From assembly GCF_905147045.1 (NCBI RefSeq), contig NC_065894.1, forward strand, positions 6,237,501 through 6,301,500: 64,000 nt of DNA, in the 5' to 3' direction. The DNA is from Nymphalis io (lineage: Eukaryota > Arthropoda > Insecta > Lepidoptera > Nymphalidae). This document shows positions 26,601 to 33,845 of this stretch, in pieces. The position numbers and the translations under genes are program-made. Positions within the stretch are counted from its first letter, which is position 1. Each line of letters starts with the position of its first letter. A model generated the notes under the pieces. It made no database searches, had not been told where the DNA came from, and saw nothing but the letters and a program-made list of their open reading frames with translations.

Positions 26601-29377
26601 AAAATATAAACCACATATCAATAACAAATAATATAATTATTTTTGAGCAGTATTAAAATAATAAATTTTATTAATATAGACGTATGTGTATTATACGTAT
26701 GTATATAGTCAATGTGAAACGGTAAAATTTGTAACAAATATTTTTCAAAATTAAATTTCTATATAATTAGTAGTCACTGCATAAAAGCTAGTAATTTTTA
26801 GGCTGCGATTGAAACATATCATGATTATAACCTGGATCATACAAAATGGTCGACAAAATCAGCGTGTCTACGTTCCTAATTCAAAAGAGAAAAAAATATA
26901 AAATACTAACAAAGCGATTTTTCCCATTATAACGTTGATTCGAATTTAAAAAGACAATTAAAATTATAAAAATAACAACAATGAATTGTGCGAACGAAGA
27001 GAACACGCGTGTAACAACATTAATCAAAGTGCTTCTAAAACCGCCATTATCGCACTTCCTCAGTAATTAAAATGCAGAGGGAAACTCGAGATTCTGTTAC
27101 ATTCGCCTAGTCCTATCCTTTACGTTTTTAAGCGAGGGTTTATTTCGTTAGCGGAGCTGTAATTATTTCTTAACACACAGATAATAGGATATCAAATTCG
27201 TTAAGGTTAAATACAAAAGGGTTTATAAAAAGCACAATTACATACGAATTGTATTCGTTTATTTACAATAAATGTTTACTTATATTACGTACACAATGAT
27301 CTTATTTATTTTATTCTATACTACTTATATTATAATTATCACAATTTTTTAAGCTTATTGAAATAAGCTTCGTATATACATCACCTTATCAGGAAATATT
27401 GTTTTTGACAAAACTCGACAAATTGCCTCGTCGGTATAGTAGCTAGCTTGTATGTAGCTGCTGTAAGTAGTATGATTCTAGGTTCAAATCTCAGGTCACG
27501 CTGATAAAACACTAAGCCATTGAGTTTTCTGCCATCAAATTCTCAGCAACGACCCAGAATCAGGAAGTTGGCATTGCTATACTCCCGTGCCACGAAAAGC
27601 GCATTAGGTCTGCGTCTGATATCCTTTCGGTAATACTCTACATTTTTCCCCCTTAGGACTATGATAATGAGAAAATAGAGTTCTCTTGTATATGTGCCCA
27701 GAATCGGGTATTATATATTTTTTTTATAATACTCGCTTACCTTAGTTAAGTCTCTGCTTAATATGACGTCATGATGACAAAGATGTTTAAGCCTATTATA
27801 CCAATTTGTTAATAGTAAGCCGGAAAAATACATCGAAACATCAGAGCACGGTCTGCTCATCATATCAGTGACGGAGGCTGACGCGGGCCGCTATGACTGC
27901 TGGCTTGGCGGGTCTCTGCTCTGCTCCTACAACATCACTGTCGATACGCACAGGTACCGATTCGTTTCGTCTAGGTATTGTTAATGTTTTTATTAAATTT
28001 TATCATATCCGTCTCTATTAATTGCTAATTGTATTAGTATAACCCGTCAAAAGTAAGTTATAATAATATGCGAAACCTATAATATAATATGAAAAGGGTT
28101 TCAAAGTGACTGGTATATAATAAATGGGACAAAGTTTTTTTTTATGTTATAAAAGAAATTGGTTTCCAGTTTGTGCCTATTTGTTCGGTAACTCCTCATA
28201 AATTGCCTACATTTCGAATCTCTTCCCTTTCAATTAAAATAATTTCATTAATATTAATTATACCGGTTTCACATAAGTTATTTATCGAGGAATGCTTAAT
28301 TGGCGACGTGATTTTCCCGCGTCCGTTCCATGATGGTATCCAAACCGCAGTGTTCCTGTAACATGTCGAGTATTCCGTGATAAATAACGTAGGTAAGTTA
28401 AACCGGAATAATTAATAATAATACGAATACTTACGCTTCATTGATATACGGTTCCTATTAAATATAGGAACAATATACAATTTGTAAGTGTATATCAGTG
28501 TCCGATCGCTTTCCTATCAGTCAAATCAGGCTTCGTAACAAACGAAGCTTTCTTTAAAAGAACGAATATTAATCATCATTTCCGAAAGCAAAACAAATCG
28601 TCTATTGAATTTAGCAACCGGGCATTATTAGTAATATTAACACACCTTAAATATCGTTTAGTTTAAATTTCGTATTTAAGAATTACTAAATTAAATTATT
28701 TTACAGATGCTCACCGCCTGAAAAGAGTAACGAGTATCAGAAGATCTATTCGAACTGGTGTCACGAATTTGAAAAATACAAGACAGCTATGAAGACTTGG
28801 GAAAGAAAACAAGAGGTAGATAAGGGTTTCCATTATCTAACATTTATAAATATAATTTATATCTTATTTTCAAATAAATATATTGGAATATATAATTTTT
28901 AGATTGCATGTTTTTACTACCGTCGCGCTTAATGCTAAGCCAAAATCATAATATCAATTGTATTAGAACTCGGCATAGCGATAGCAATACATGCAAAATA
29001 ATTTATCTTAAAACATTAAAGTTGAAAAAGAAAAAGTCATAAACTATATCCTTACGCATTGTTCATACAAGTGCCTTAAAATGTTCCACTGCTGAGAAAG
29101 GCTTTCTCTTCCGTTGAGAAGGTTTGGAGTTTATCCCACTTGTTCCAATGCGAATTCCTAGTTTAACGGTCATTCTTTTACTGCCGAAAATGTGGTGAAT
29201 TGTTAATAGAAATTAAGCAAAGCAAGTACATGAAAACTTGACATGACTATAATTTTAGGCTCTTCCTTTTTCTTTCTTGTAACTTGCTACTTGTACTATT
29301 TAGGTTGTTTTATTTTTCAGCAATGCTCGAGACAGAACGACTCGAATCAGAACACTCATCCGAATGAGATTGTGTGA
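1161..29377 (+). CDS. Sema2a: Class-2 secreted semaphorin (Sema2a-like), 3' portion, ten exons
   Basis: Spliced exons 1161-1431, 3489-3719, 6825-7083, 8274-8428, 23477-23577, 24719-24891, 26392-26583, 27816-27953, 28707-28815 and 29321-29377 give 1,686 nt, 561 residues plus TGA. All introns are GT-AG and all phases match. In fragment numbering, residues 1 to about 360 are most of a sema domain. About 366-410 is a PSI domain with the RRYDACVRC and DPYCGWD motifs. About 415-505 is one Ig-like domain, followed by a tail ending HPNEIV. There is no membrane segment or GPI signal, as expected for secreted invertebrate class-2 semaphorins, which are plexin ligands in axon guidance. Fly Sema2a is, from memory, a little over 700 residues, so roughly 160 N-terminal residues should be encoded upstream. 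Sema2b is the close alternative. Oddity: Ser431 occupies the usual first Ig cysteine position. Confidence 0.95.
1432..3488 (+). other. Semaphorin intron 1 in window
   Basis: GTGAGT to TTATTAG, 2,057 bases, AT-rich, with one TA microsatellite. Nothing else recognised. Confidence 0.7.
2648..2685. repeat. (TA)n microsatellite in semaphorin intron 1
   Basis: About 19 uninterrupted TA units, likely polymorphic. An open frame running across it (2466-2723) is an artefact of low complexity. Confidence 0.85.
3489..3719 (+). CDS. Sema2a: Semaphorin exon b (sema domain)
   Basis: The acceptor TTTATTAG at 3488 completes a Lys codon with exon a; the donor is GTAAGT after 3719. It encodes fragment residues 91-167, starting with PNFVGSFDVGEYVLFFFRE, the hallmark FVGSFD and YVLFFFRE strands of semaphorins. 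VCKRDTGG and WATYLKARLNCS follow, both diagnostic of the family. NCS is a potential glycosylation site. Overlapping open frames on the opposite strand and in the second forward frame are shadows. Confidence 0.96.
4130..4370 (+). mobile_element. SINE family A, degraded copy in semaphorin intron 2
   Basis: It shares the B-box region (GGTTTCAATCCAGGGTCGGG) and the following AATAAAAAGT, body and CCGTGCCTCAG segments with the 47461 copy. The head is degraded and the tail is lost. Confidence 0.7.
5325..5445 (+). repeat. Lepidopteran repeat fragment, semaphorin intron 2
   Basis: TTTTGCCGTCGGCTTCACTC, GTGTAGGTATTCTATATGTA and CTTCCAAATTTCATCC match the family of 22809. Degraded. Confidence 0.5.
6825..7083 (+). 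CDS. Sema2a: Semaphorin exon c (sema domain)
   Basis: The acceptor CTAACAG at 6824 restores a Gln codon; the donor GTAAAT follows 7083 (two bases of an Arg codon). It encodes residues 168-253, with IYKVPGDDSRFYGVFTT, SAICTFTIGDIQKAFEGKFKEQ and the PRPGTCVND segment, all in the order known for class-2 semaphorins. The next acceptor AG at 6826 would break the frame, which fixes this start. Confidence 0.95.
7084..8273 (+). other. Semaphorin intron 3 in window
   Basis: 1,190 bases. A GC-richer segment at about 7300-7460 (GCCGCCCCCC; GCCCCGGGAG) has no coding pattern that continues to a splice site. No repeat identified. Confidence 0.65.
8274..8428 (+). CDS. Sema2a: Semaphorin exon d (sema domain)
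   Basis: The acceptor TTCATAG at 8273 completes an Arg codon shared with exon c; the donor is GTAAGT after 8428. It encodes residues 254-305: SHPLMDSAVSHEHEKPIYYK, then the TRLVVDRV and LDYTVYYAGT strands. The exon ends one base into a codon that is completed 15 kb downstream by exon e. The joined AGTNEGKIHKIVQW matches the family without missing residues, so no exon is required inside the large intron. Confidence 0.95.
16107..16262. repeat. MITE-like inverted-repeat element
   Basis: Perfect 14-bp inverted ends GTTTCTGAAAAGCT (16107-16120) and AGCTTTTCAGAAAC (16249-16262) enclose 128 bases with no coding. The pairing extends imperfectly inward around TTGTTAA. No clear target duplication is seen. 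Confidence 0.45.
16415..16465 (+). mobile_element. SINE family B fragment
   Basis: AACATAGTGAGAAAACCTGC followed by ATGTGTTG matches the GTGAGGAAACCTGCATGTGT core of family B. It is short and isolated. Confidence 0.45.
16625..17215 (-). mobile_element. GC-rich dispersed repeat, copy 1 (non-LTR retrotransposon 3'-end-like)
   Basis: This is an island of high GC in an AT-rich intron. On the minus strand it would end GGCATTTATGCC-like sequence and an A-rich tail (TTTTGTTTTTTC on the plus strand at 16628-16639), as for a LINE 3' end. Landmarks shared with copies 2 and 3: a GC hairpin (16667-16682), GGGTATGTGGGACTC (16686-16699) and CTACCCACTAAAA (16721-16733). It is the longest copy and extends through an AG/CT-rich stretch. 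Overlapping open frames on both strands here look like by-products of GC richness. Family name unknown to me. Confidence 0.55.
17730..17830 (+). repeat. Possible fragment of the same repeat family
   Basis: CGTTCCGGCTTTGCACGGGT with TAGATAAGAAGAAAAATGTA resembles the variant head of the family at 22809. Weak. Confidence 0.35.
18843..19130 (+). mobile_element. SINE family B, near-full-length copy in semaphorin intron 4
   Basis: A box TGGCCTAGTGG (18853-18863) and B box GGTTCAAACCC (18896-18906) are intact. The family body follows to AGCCCAGCAGTGGAACATTA. It is slightly more diverged than the 57080 copy. The intact boxes mimic a tRNA gene, but the body shows it is a SINE. Confidence 0.83.
20693..20960 (-). 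mobile_element. GC-rich dispersed repeat, copy 2
   Basis: Plus-strand poly-T (20697-20705), TCTCGCTGG, three successive perfect hairpins (20716-20733, 20734-20752, 20768-20786), GTATGTGGGACTC and ATACCCACTAAG are shared with copy 1. It is followed directly by a piece of another repeat (20960-21000). Minus-strand orientation is inferred from the T-tract as a poly-A tail. Confidence 0.6.
20960..21000 (-). repeat. Minus-strand fragment of the same repeat as at 53630
   Basis: GGAAAAGGGTAACTACTGAA followed by TTGTTTGCCG is the reverse complement of the conserved GGCAAGAAACTCAGTAG-type end of the family. It directly abuts GC-rich repeat copy 2. A shorter similar piece lies at 26066-26097. Confidence 0.45.
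22809..22960 (+). repeat. Lepidopteran repeat fragment (CGGCTTCGCCCGCGTGTG type)
   Basis: TTTCCGCCTTCGGCTTCGCC then TAGGTATTCTTTGTCTATGT and AAATTTCATGATTACCGG follow the order of the family at 5325 and 50530. Confidence 0.55.
23477..23577 (+). CDS. Sema2a: Semaphorin exon e (end of sema beta-propeller)
   Basis: The acceptor TGTTACAG at 23476 completes an Asn codon with exon d; the donor is GTATGT after 23577, leaving phase 0. It encodes residues 306-339, including GKIHKIVQW and SALLDIFDVTPGEPIQ, the last blades of the sema propeller. This 101-nt exon is isolated between a 15-kb and a 1.1-kb intron. An ATG-started frame running through its 3' end reads into the intron and is not real. Confidence 0.93.
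24397..24600 (+). mobile_element. SINE family A, 3' portion, upstream of semaphorin exon f
   Basis: It matches the middle and end of the 47461 copy: TTTACACTTTCGTG, TTTCCCGGTCGTATCG, CCATCGGATTATGA, and the ACACACACA then ATGTCCTGCG end. It lacks the tRNA head and stops about 118 bases before the exon. Confidence 0.7.
24719..24891 (+). CDS. Sema2a: Semaphorin exon f (sema end and PSI cysteine knot)
   Basis: The acceptor TTGTACCAG at 24718 is in phase 0; the donor GTAAGT follows 24891. It encodes residues 340-396: HGSLYAASDRRVLQL (last propeller strand), then a PSI domain with Cys366, Cys373, Cys376, Cys382 and Cys391 in RRYDACVRCARDPYCGWD. It is unusually GC- and CpG-rich compared with its surroundings. 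SINE fragments of one family lie on both sides in the same orientation (24397-24600 and 24931-25170). The length, 173 nt, is not a multiple of three, so skipping it would shift the frame. Confidence 0.95.
24931..25170 (+). mobile_element. SINE family A, internally deleted copy, downstream of semaphorin exon f
   Basis: Begins with GACTGCCTCGTTGGTCT and keeps the CCCAGGTCGGGCCAATAAAA and CAGCCCGGAGTCTGGAAGTT segments and the terminal ACACTTGTGCACTATAATAT. The middle is missing. It starts only 39 bases after the exon f end. Confidence 0.75.
25845..25875. repeat. (TAA)n microsatellite
   Basis: Short run of ACTAATAATAATAATAATAA and a following TAATAATCC in semaphorin intron 6. Confidence 0.7.
26066..26097 (-). 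repeat. Short minus-strand fragment of the same repeat
   Basis: GTGGAGAAGGGTAACTACTA followed by AGTTTCTCTTCC matches the 20960 fragment. Confidence 0.35.
26149..26180. repeat. Perfect short palindrome in semaphorin intron 6
   Basis: 14-bp arms CTTGAATTATGGAT and ATCCATAATTCAAG with a 4-base AAAT loop. Function unknown. Confidence 0.6.
26392..26583 (+). CDS. Sema2a: Semaphorin exon g (PSI end and Ig-like domain, first half)
   Basis: The acceptor AATCCACAG at 26391 completes a Gly codon; the donor is GTAAGT after 26583. It encodes residues 398-460, including DVANETADICDSS and the start of the Ig-like domain, GQSLHLGSFVKMPEVL, then VTWFHYSRDKGRHPITFK. The B-strand position that is normally Cys in Ig domains is Ser431, codon AGC at 26492-26494. 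The reading frame is otherwise clean. Confidence 0.95.
27421..27720 (+). mobile_element. SINE family A, degraded copy in semaphorin intron 7
   Basis: Recognisable from TTGCCTCGTCGGT, GGTTCAAATCTCAGGTC, GAGTTTTCTG, AGGAAGTTGGCA and CTCCCGTGCC in the family order. It is diverged along its whole length. Confidence 0.65.
27816..27953 (+). CDS. Sema2a: Semaphorin exon h (Ig-like domain, second half)
   Basis: The acceptor GTTAATAG at 27815 completes an Asn codon; the donor is GTACCG after 27953. It encodes residues 461-506: PEKYIETSEHGLLIISVTEA, then GRYDCWLGGSLLCSYNITVD. Cys489 is the F-strand Ig cysteine of the YDC motif, and Cys497 follows in SLLCSY. NIT is a potential glycosylation site. An AG four bases downstream of the chosen acceptor would break the frame. 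Confidence 0.94.
28707..28815 (+). CDS. Sema2a: Semaphorin exon i (post-Ig basic region)
   Basis: The acceptor TTTTACAG at 28706 completes an Arg codon; the donor is GTAGAT after 28815, leaving phase 0. It encodes residues 507-543: CSPPEKSNEYQKIYSNWCHE followed by FEKYKTAMKTWERKQE, a conserved lysine-rich helix-like tail specific to class-2 semaphorins. This exon is too short to stand out as an open frame and was found by splicing logic. Confidence 0.92.
29068..29245 (-). mobile_element. SINE family B, degraded minus-strand copy in the last semaphorin intron
   Basis: TGTTCCACTGCTGAGAAAGG, GAGAAGGTTTGGAGTTTATC and AAGTACATGAAAACTTG match family B in reverse order, with many changes. Confidence 0.6.
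29321..29377 (+). CDS. Sema2a: Semaphorin terminal coding exon
   Basis: The acceptor TTATTTTTCAG at 29320 is in phase 0. The exon encodes the last 18 residues, QCSRQNDSNQNTHPNEIV, ending in TGA at 29375-29377. The HPNEI ending is what I remember of insect Sema2a C-termini. No hydrophobic anchor follows, consistent with secretion. Confidence 0.9.
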   Translation, partial: QCSRQNDSNQNTHPNEIV

Positions 29378-30120
29378 TAGCTTCTGAACATCGCCTATCT
29401 CATGTTTCAATCAGTCAACTACTATGCCGGAGCGATACCAGTGCCGTACGTCTCAGCGGGCCTCAAATACTTCAATATATTCTCGTGAATTATTCATAAT
29501 TATCAGTGAAGAGCTCAATGACTATAGTGCCCCATTAATGCCAAGACTAATAAAAATATAGTGAAAGCGAACAAAGGAGAAAAAAATAATTCAATTTGAA
29601 AATAAACCAGGTTTAATAACTCAAGCGCCCAACGTAGTGAACCAAGTGCCCCATATAAATTGAATAACTATAATATAACAGTGTTAATGAGCATTTAAAT
29701 ATTTTAAAAGTCAAGATTAATAACAATAAAACATCTCAGAAACGGATTTGTTAATAAAGGGCATGAACAGGAAGACCAAACACTTAAATAACAATTCAGT
29801 ATTAATTGACTTCAAATATAACTAAAATATCTATAAAATCAGTGAATAAAAGCTCAAGTGAATCACAACTTTAGTATTAAATGTTAAATAGCAGAGAAAT
29901 TAATAATTTGATATCGTGAACTTAGTGTACCGTTAGATTTTGTGAACTCTTCGTGACCTGTGACAGAACAGTTTCAACAACACAGCAGAACATGAGAAGG
30001 CGATTGGATAAAAAAAAATGGACCTCATTTATTAAAATTAAGGAGAGTTTCCTAGCGTCGTGCGTTGCTTTGTTGGAATATTGAATGTAAAAAAGGATTT
30101 ATCTAAATTTTAATGTAAGT
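29378..30120 (+). other. Probable semaphorin 3' UTR
   Basis: This is the AT-rich sequence after the stop. Candidate AATAAA signals lie at 29601-29606, 29725-29730 and 29845-29850; which one is used cannot be told from sequence. No further open frame of note occurs, and the end coordinate is a guess. Confidence 0.5.
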
Positions 30121-33100
30121 ACGCTTCTTTCGTTGAATAAGTAGAGTTTGTTAGTAATCAAAATCGAAATTAATTTTGGATATAAACTATAAATTATCAG
30201 CGCATTTTAATTGCTATACGCCATATCTGTAGTGAGCGAGTGCTATTTCATAATTATTTACTGTATTTATTCCCCGTTATTTCCTATTCCGCTAGCGATC
30301 TGCATATTATTTACCTTTTAAATTAATGTTTTCGAATGTTAATTCATCGTTAGATTTAATAAGTTAAATAAAATAAATTCAATAGTTGTGAAGCACGGTT
30401 AATATCCGACGAAATTAATTGCACAGAACGTTGAAAGTTTTATTGCACTACGTCCAAGTTTGATATTTGACTAAGGACATTAATTTGGAAATTAACAATG
30501 CAGTAATTTGAATAATAACATCACAAAAATAGTTATATAAACAACTTTTCTGTTTTTTTTTTTTCTCGATAACGACAAACCATGTATCTTGATCCAAGTC
30601 TTAATTAAGTTTGTTAGTAAATGATCAAGAGAAGTTAGCTCTCTGCTCCACTAATGGGTGAATAATACGTATCGTTTCGTATTTTCAAATCTCCGAGGGT
30701 TGTGGCTCGCCTCATTATTTTTCCCTTTTCGTGTAAATAGTTACTAATTCTTTTAATAATGTAAGTGTACTATAGAATGCACGTCCCTAAACGTAATGAA
30801 TATAATTTAAGCCTGTGATATATAAGAAATTCGTTTAGGTGATATAATTTTTAAGTGTCTACTCAAACATACACTGGTATTGTAATCAAGAATATATTAT
30901 TTAAAATCAAAATTATCAAAAGTTTAGATGATAAGGACGTTTTAAAAATAATATAATAATATGTTTCTAATGACAGAATTAATGCATTACAATAGTACTC
31001 ACAGATTTAGTATAGATTAAAATAGTTGTCACATTCCTTTGCCACTGCCATGTAAGTATAGATATATAATTATGACGGGTTATATTTTATATATTTCATT
31101 CAAATTTTAAATAAATTGAACCATTGTTCTTAGATGGGAACGAATATAGTTGTATATTTAACCCACAAAACATATAAAATAGACTTTTTACGGTACAACC
31201 GTATAATTGACGTAATAAAACAGCAAGGCTTGCTCATTTGAGTAATATGTACGCTTACACATACGGAACAAAGACATATTAGACTCCATATCTCATAAAA
31301 TGTCGAGTACAATAAATTCTAAAGTGAAATTAAAGTATATATTATATATAAAATATATCGTCAAATTTACCTTAAAAAATCTACTTGCACATATTGAATC
31401 CGACTGTACTTTTAATAGTACCAGTATGTTTTCGCGTACATATTTACATCATTAATATATATTCATATATAAATTGAAAAATGAAATATTAGCGTAACGT
31501 AGCCAGTGTTTAGGAAATACTCTGCATATTTTTGTACAAAAAATTTAATCTAAATGTGTTTAGATAATTAGCATGTAATGATGTTTATCACGTATCATCT
31601 CATTGGTACCTACTTGAAATAATTTGTTCCGTTTACACTTACGCTTTTTTGTTCTCATAAAATATATAATTTTTAACATTGCCATGAAAAATGATTTATT
31701 TAATTAAAAATTTCATACTGCAAAATTAAATTCTTAAACTAGAAATTCCAATACATTTCTAAGAACATAACGAGAGTGCGGAAGTGTAAACGAAGCCATT
31801 CGACTTCATATCATTTTTACTACGAGTACATAAGAGCTTGTATCATATTGTACTTACTTCATCAATTTCTATTTATAACGCAGTCGAATAGAATATACAA
31901 ACGAATTGCATTTTATGAAATCATAAAGATATATTTTCTAGTATTTTATTGAAATACCTTAGCGTTATCAGCTATGTTTATCGTATGTAGTGAAATTATT
32001 TAACTTTTATCTTGAATACTGTAGAAACCGATTGATTTGTTTTGATCGTAGTAAAATGAAACTTATACCGGCCATTTTATACAGATATATCGATTTATTC
32101 GTTTATGAAAAATCTTTTATGTATTCTATAGATAAATTGAAAAGCTCAACTAATAAAATAATCGTTTACATATTTATTCCGCCATCTAGTATAATAATTG
32201 TAAACTTAGGTGCTTATTATTATCATTGTGTTTGCAAATACGTATATTTTCTGTCATATCATGATGTAAATACGTGAATCGAAATAGTTATAACATAGAA
32301 GTAAATATCTGAGCTTCGTCGTTTATTAAATTATGTATTACCTAAGATATTGTACTTAAGAATTTTAGTTATTATAATACTAAGATATCCCAGACTTCGG
32401 GATGATCTTGCGCAATAATTATAGCTAAATACTTACTATTGTCTGAACTATTGGAATAGCTCTGTAAATTTCACATGTTACTACTATGTAAGTTAAATTT
32501 CAAATGTAGAATTAAGATTTTATATAATAAATCTATGAAATGTATCTTGCAGTTTGACTTTTATTTATCGCACCGATATTTTCTTTATATTTTTATTGAA
32601 CAAGCAAGTTTGATTTGTTTTTTATTACGCCACAACGCTTTACGCAAATCAATGAAAGTAGAAAAGTAAAAATAAAATAATGTTAATGGTCCTGAAAGTT
32701 TTTAGCCACGAAAATTCTCAAGACAGACTGTCCAACTCCGTCATATTATATTATAGGGCATATTATAGTGCACAAATCTTTGCACAAACACAAGTGCATT
32801 CTTTTATTTCCTCACTCTTCACCAAGGTAGGGGACTGTAAACACGGTCAATTTCCAGACTCCGGGTTGCTGCTGAAAATTCCTCGAAAGAAAACATTAAT
32901 AACATTTTTATAGATACCCTACCCGGCTTTTAAACCTGGGACCCGGCCTCTACGTTACTAGTCAGGTAGTCACTAGTCCAACGAGGTAGTCGTTGTTGAA
33001 GTACGAATAAAAAATATAAAAATACATTCAACCGTGTCACAGATTTTCTAAATGTACCATTTATTATTTTCACAACAGTGTATTTTAGGAGTCAAATACA

Positions 33101-33160
33101 TTACAAGAAAAATGATATTGAGAGGTTCAAGAAAATGGAGGCATGTTTAAAATAGTGTCA
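30121..33160. other. Intergenic DNA after the semaphorin gene
   Basis: AT-rich; apart from a degraded SINE (32740-32995) nothing is recognised. Short open frames at 31990-32277 and 32475-32669 have AT-rich composition and no family pattern. Confidence 0.5.
32740..32995 (-). mobile_element. SINE family A, degraded minus-strand copy
   Basis: The reverse complement carries CTCGTTGGACTAGTGACTAC, the AGGTTTAAAAGCCGGGT B-box remnant, CAGCAACCCGGAGTCTGGAA and GTGCACTATAATATG. Its 5' end lies at about 32995. Confidence 0.65.
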
Positions 33161-33164
33161 ATTC

Positions 33165-33360
33165 ATCAAGCCGCATACCGGGTTGACATTTTCGTCATAA
33201 CAGCGGTAGGGGCCCACCCCACGGACGAGGGTCTATAAAAAGTGAGGGCACGTAATTATATAGTGCCACTAAACTAATTTCACGATACATTGCCTACAAA
33301 ATCTGTGCTTGGCACCGCCTCGCCTGCCAACGAAATGTGATTTCGCCTTCGGACGCCTGA
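33165..33360 (+). other. Unexplained GC-richer block with a TATA-like box and tandem hairpins
   Basis: TATAAAA at 33234-33240 is followed by three small hairpins: GGCAC/GTGCC (33247-33267), TTGGCA/TGCCAA (33309-33330) and CGAAAT/ATTTCG (33331-33345). No open frame of note. It could be a noncoding transcript or a regulatory element, or chance. Confidence 0.25.
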
Positions 33361-33544
33361 TTACTATTGTTATTTGCTATTTCGTATGAATTACTAATAT
33401 TACATTATGTTAACACAAATTATTCACATTCGTAGCTCTGTTAACTATTATTATTTATGCTCGAAATGGCATAGCAATTTCTGTTGTGTAATATAGCGTT
33501 ATTATATTACTTACCGTTACATAAAGTTTTGTATATTTTTATGT

Positions 33545-33845
33545 TATAGGTAGGCAGACGGCCAAATGCGCCACTTGATGGTAAGTGGTCACCACCGCCC
33601 ATAGACATTGGCGATGTAAGAAATATTGACAACTCCTTACATCGCCAATGCGCCACCAACCTTGAGAACTAAAATGATATGTCTATATATATATGATGAT
33701 GAGTCCCTTGTGCATGAAATAACACTGGCTCACTCATCCATCAAACCGGAACGCAACAATATTTAGTGTTGCTGTTTATCTGTAGAATATCTAATGAGTG
33801 GGAATACCTACCAAGACGGACTTGCACAATGAAAAGAGTATAAGC
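33545..33845 (+). repeat. Common lepidopteran interspersed repeat (unnamed), near-complete
   Basis: TATAGGTAGGCAGACGGCCA, TGATGGTAAGTGGTCACCAC, GCCCATAGACATTGGCGATG, the CTCACTCATCCATCAAACCG segment and CCTACCAAGACGGACTTGC are in an order I recognise from many lepidopteran genomes. It contains a perfect 15-bp inverted repeat at 33606-33620 and 33636-33650. I cannot name the class with certainty. Confidence 0.65.

Larger units (their letters stand above)
24892..28706 (+). other. Semaphorin introns 6-8
   Basis: Introns 24892-26391, 26584-27815 and 27954-28706. They contain two SINE family A copies, a microsatellite, one palindrome and a repeat fragment. 28160-28400 has a short open frame with no family resemblance. 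Confidence 0.6.
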
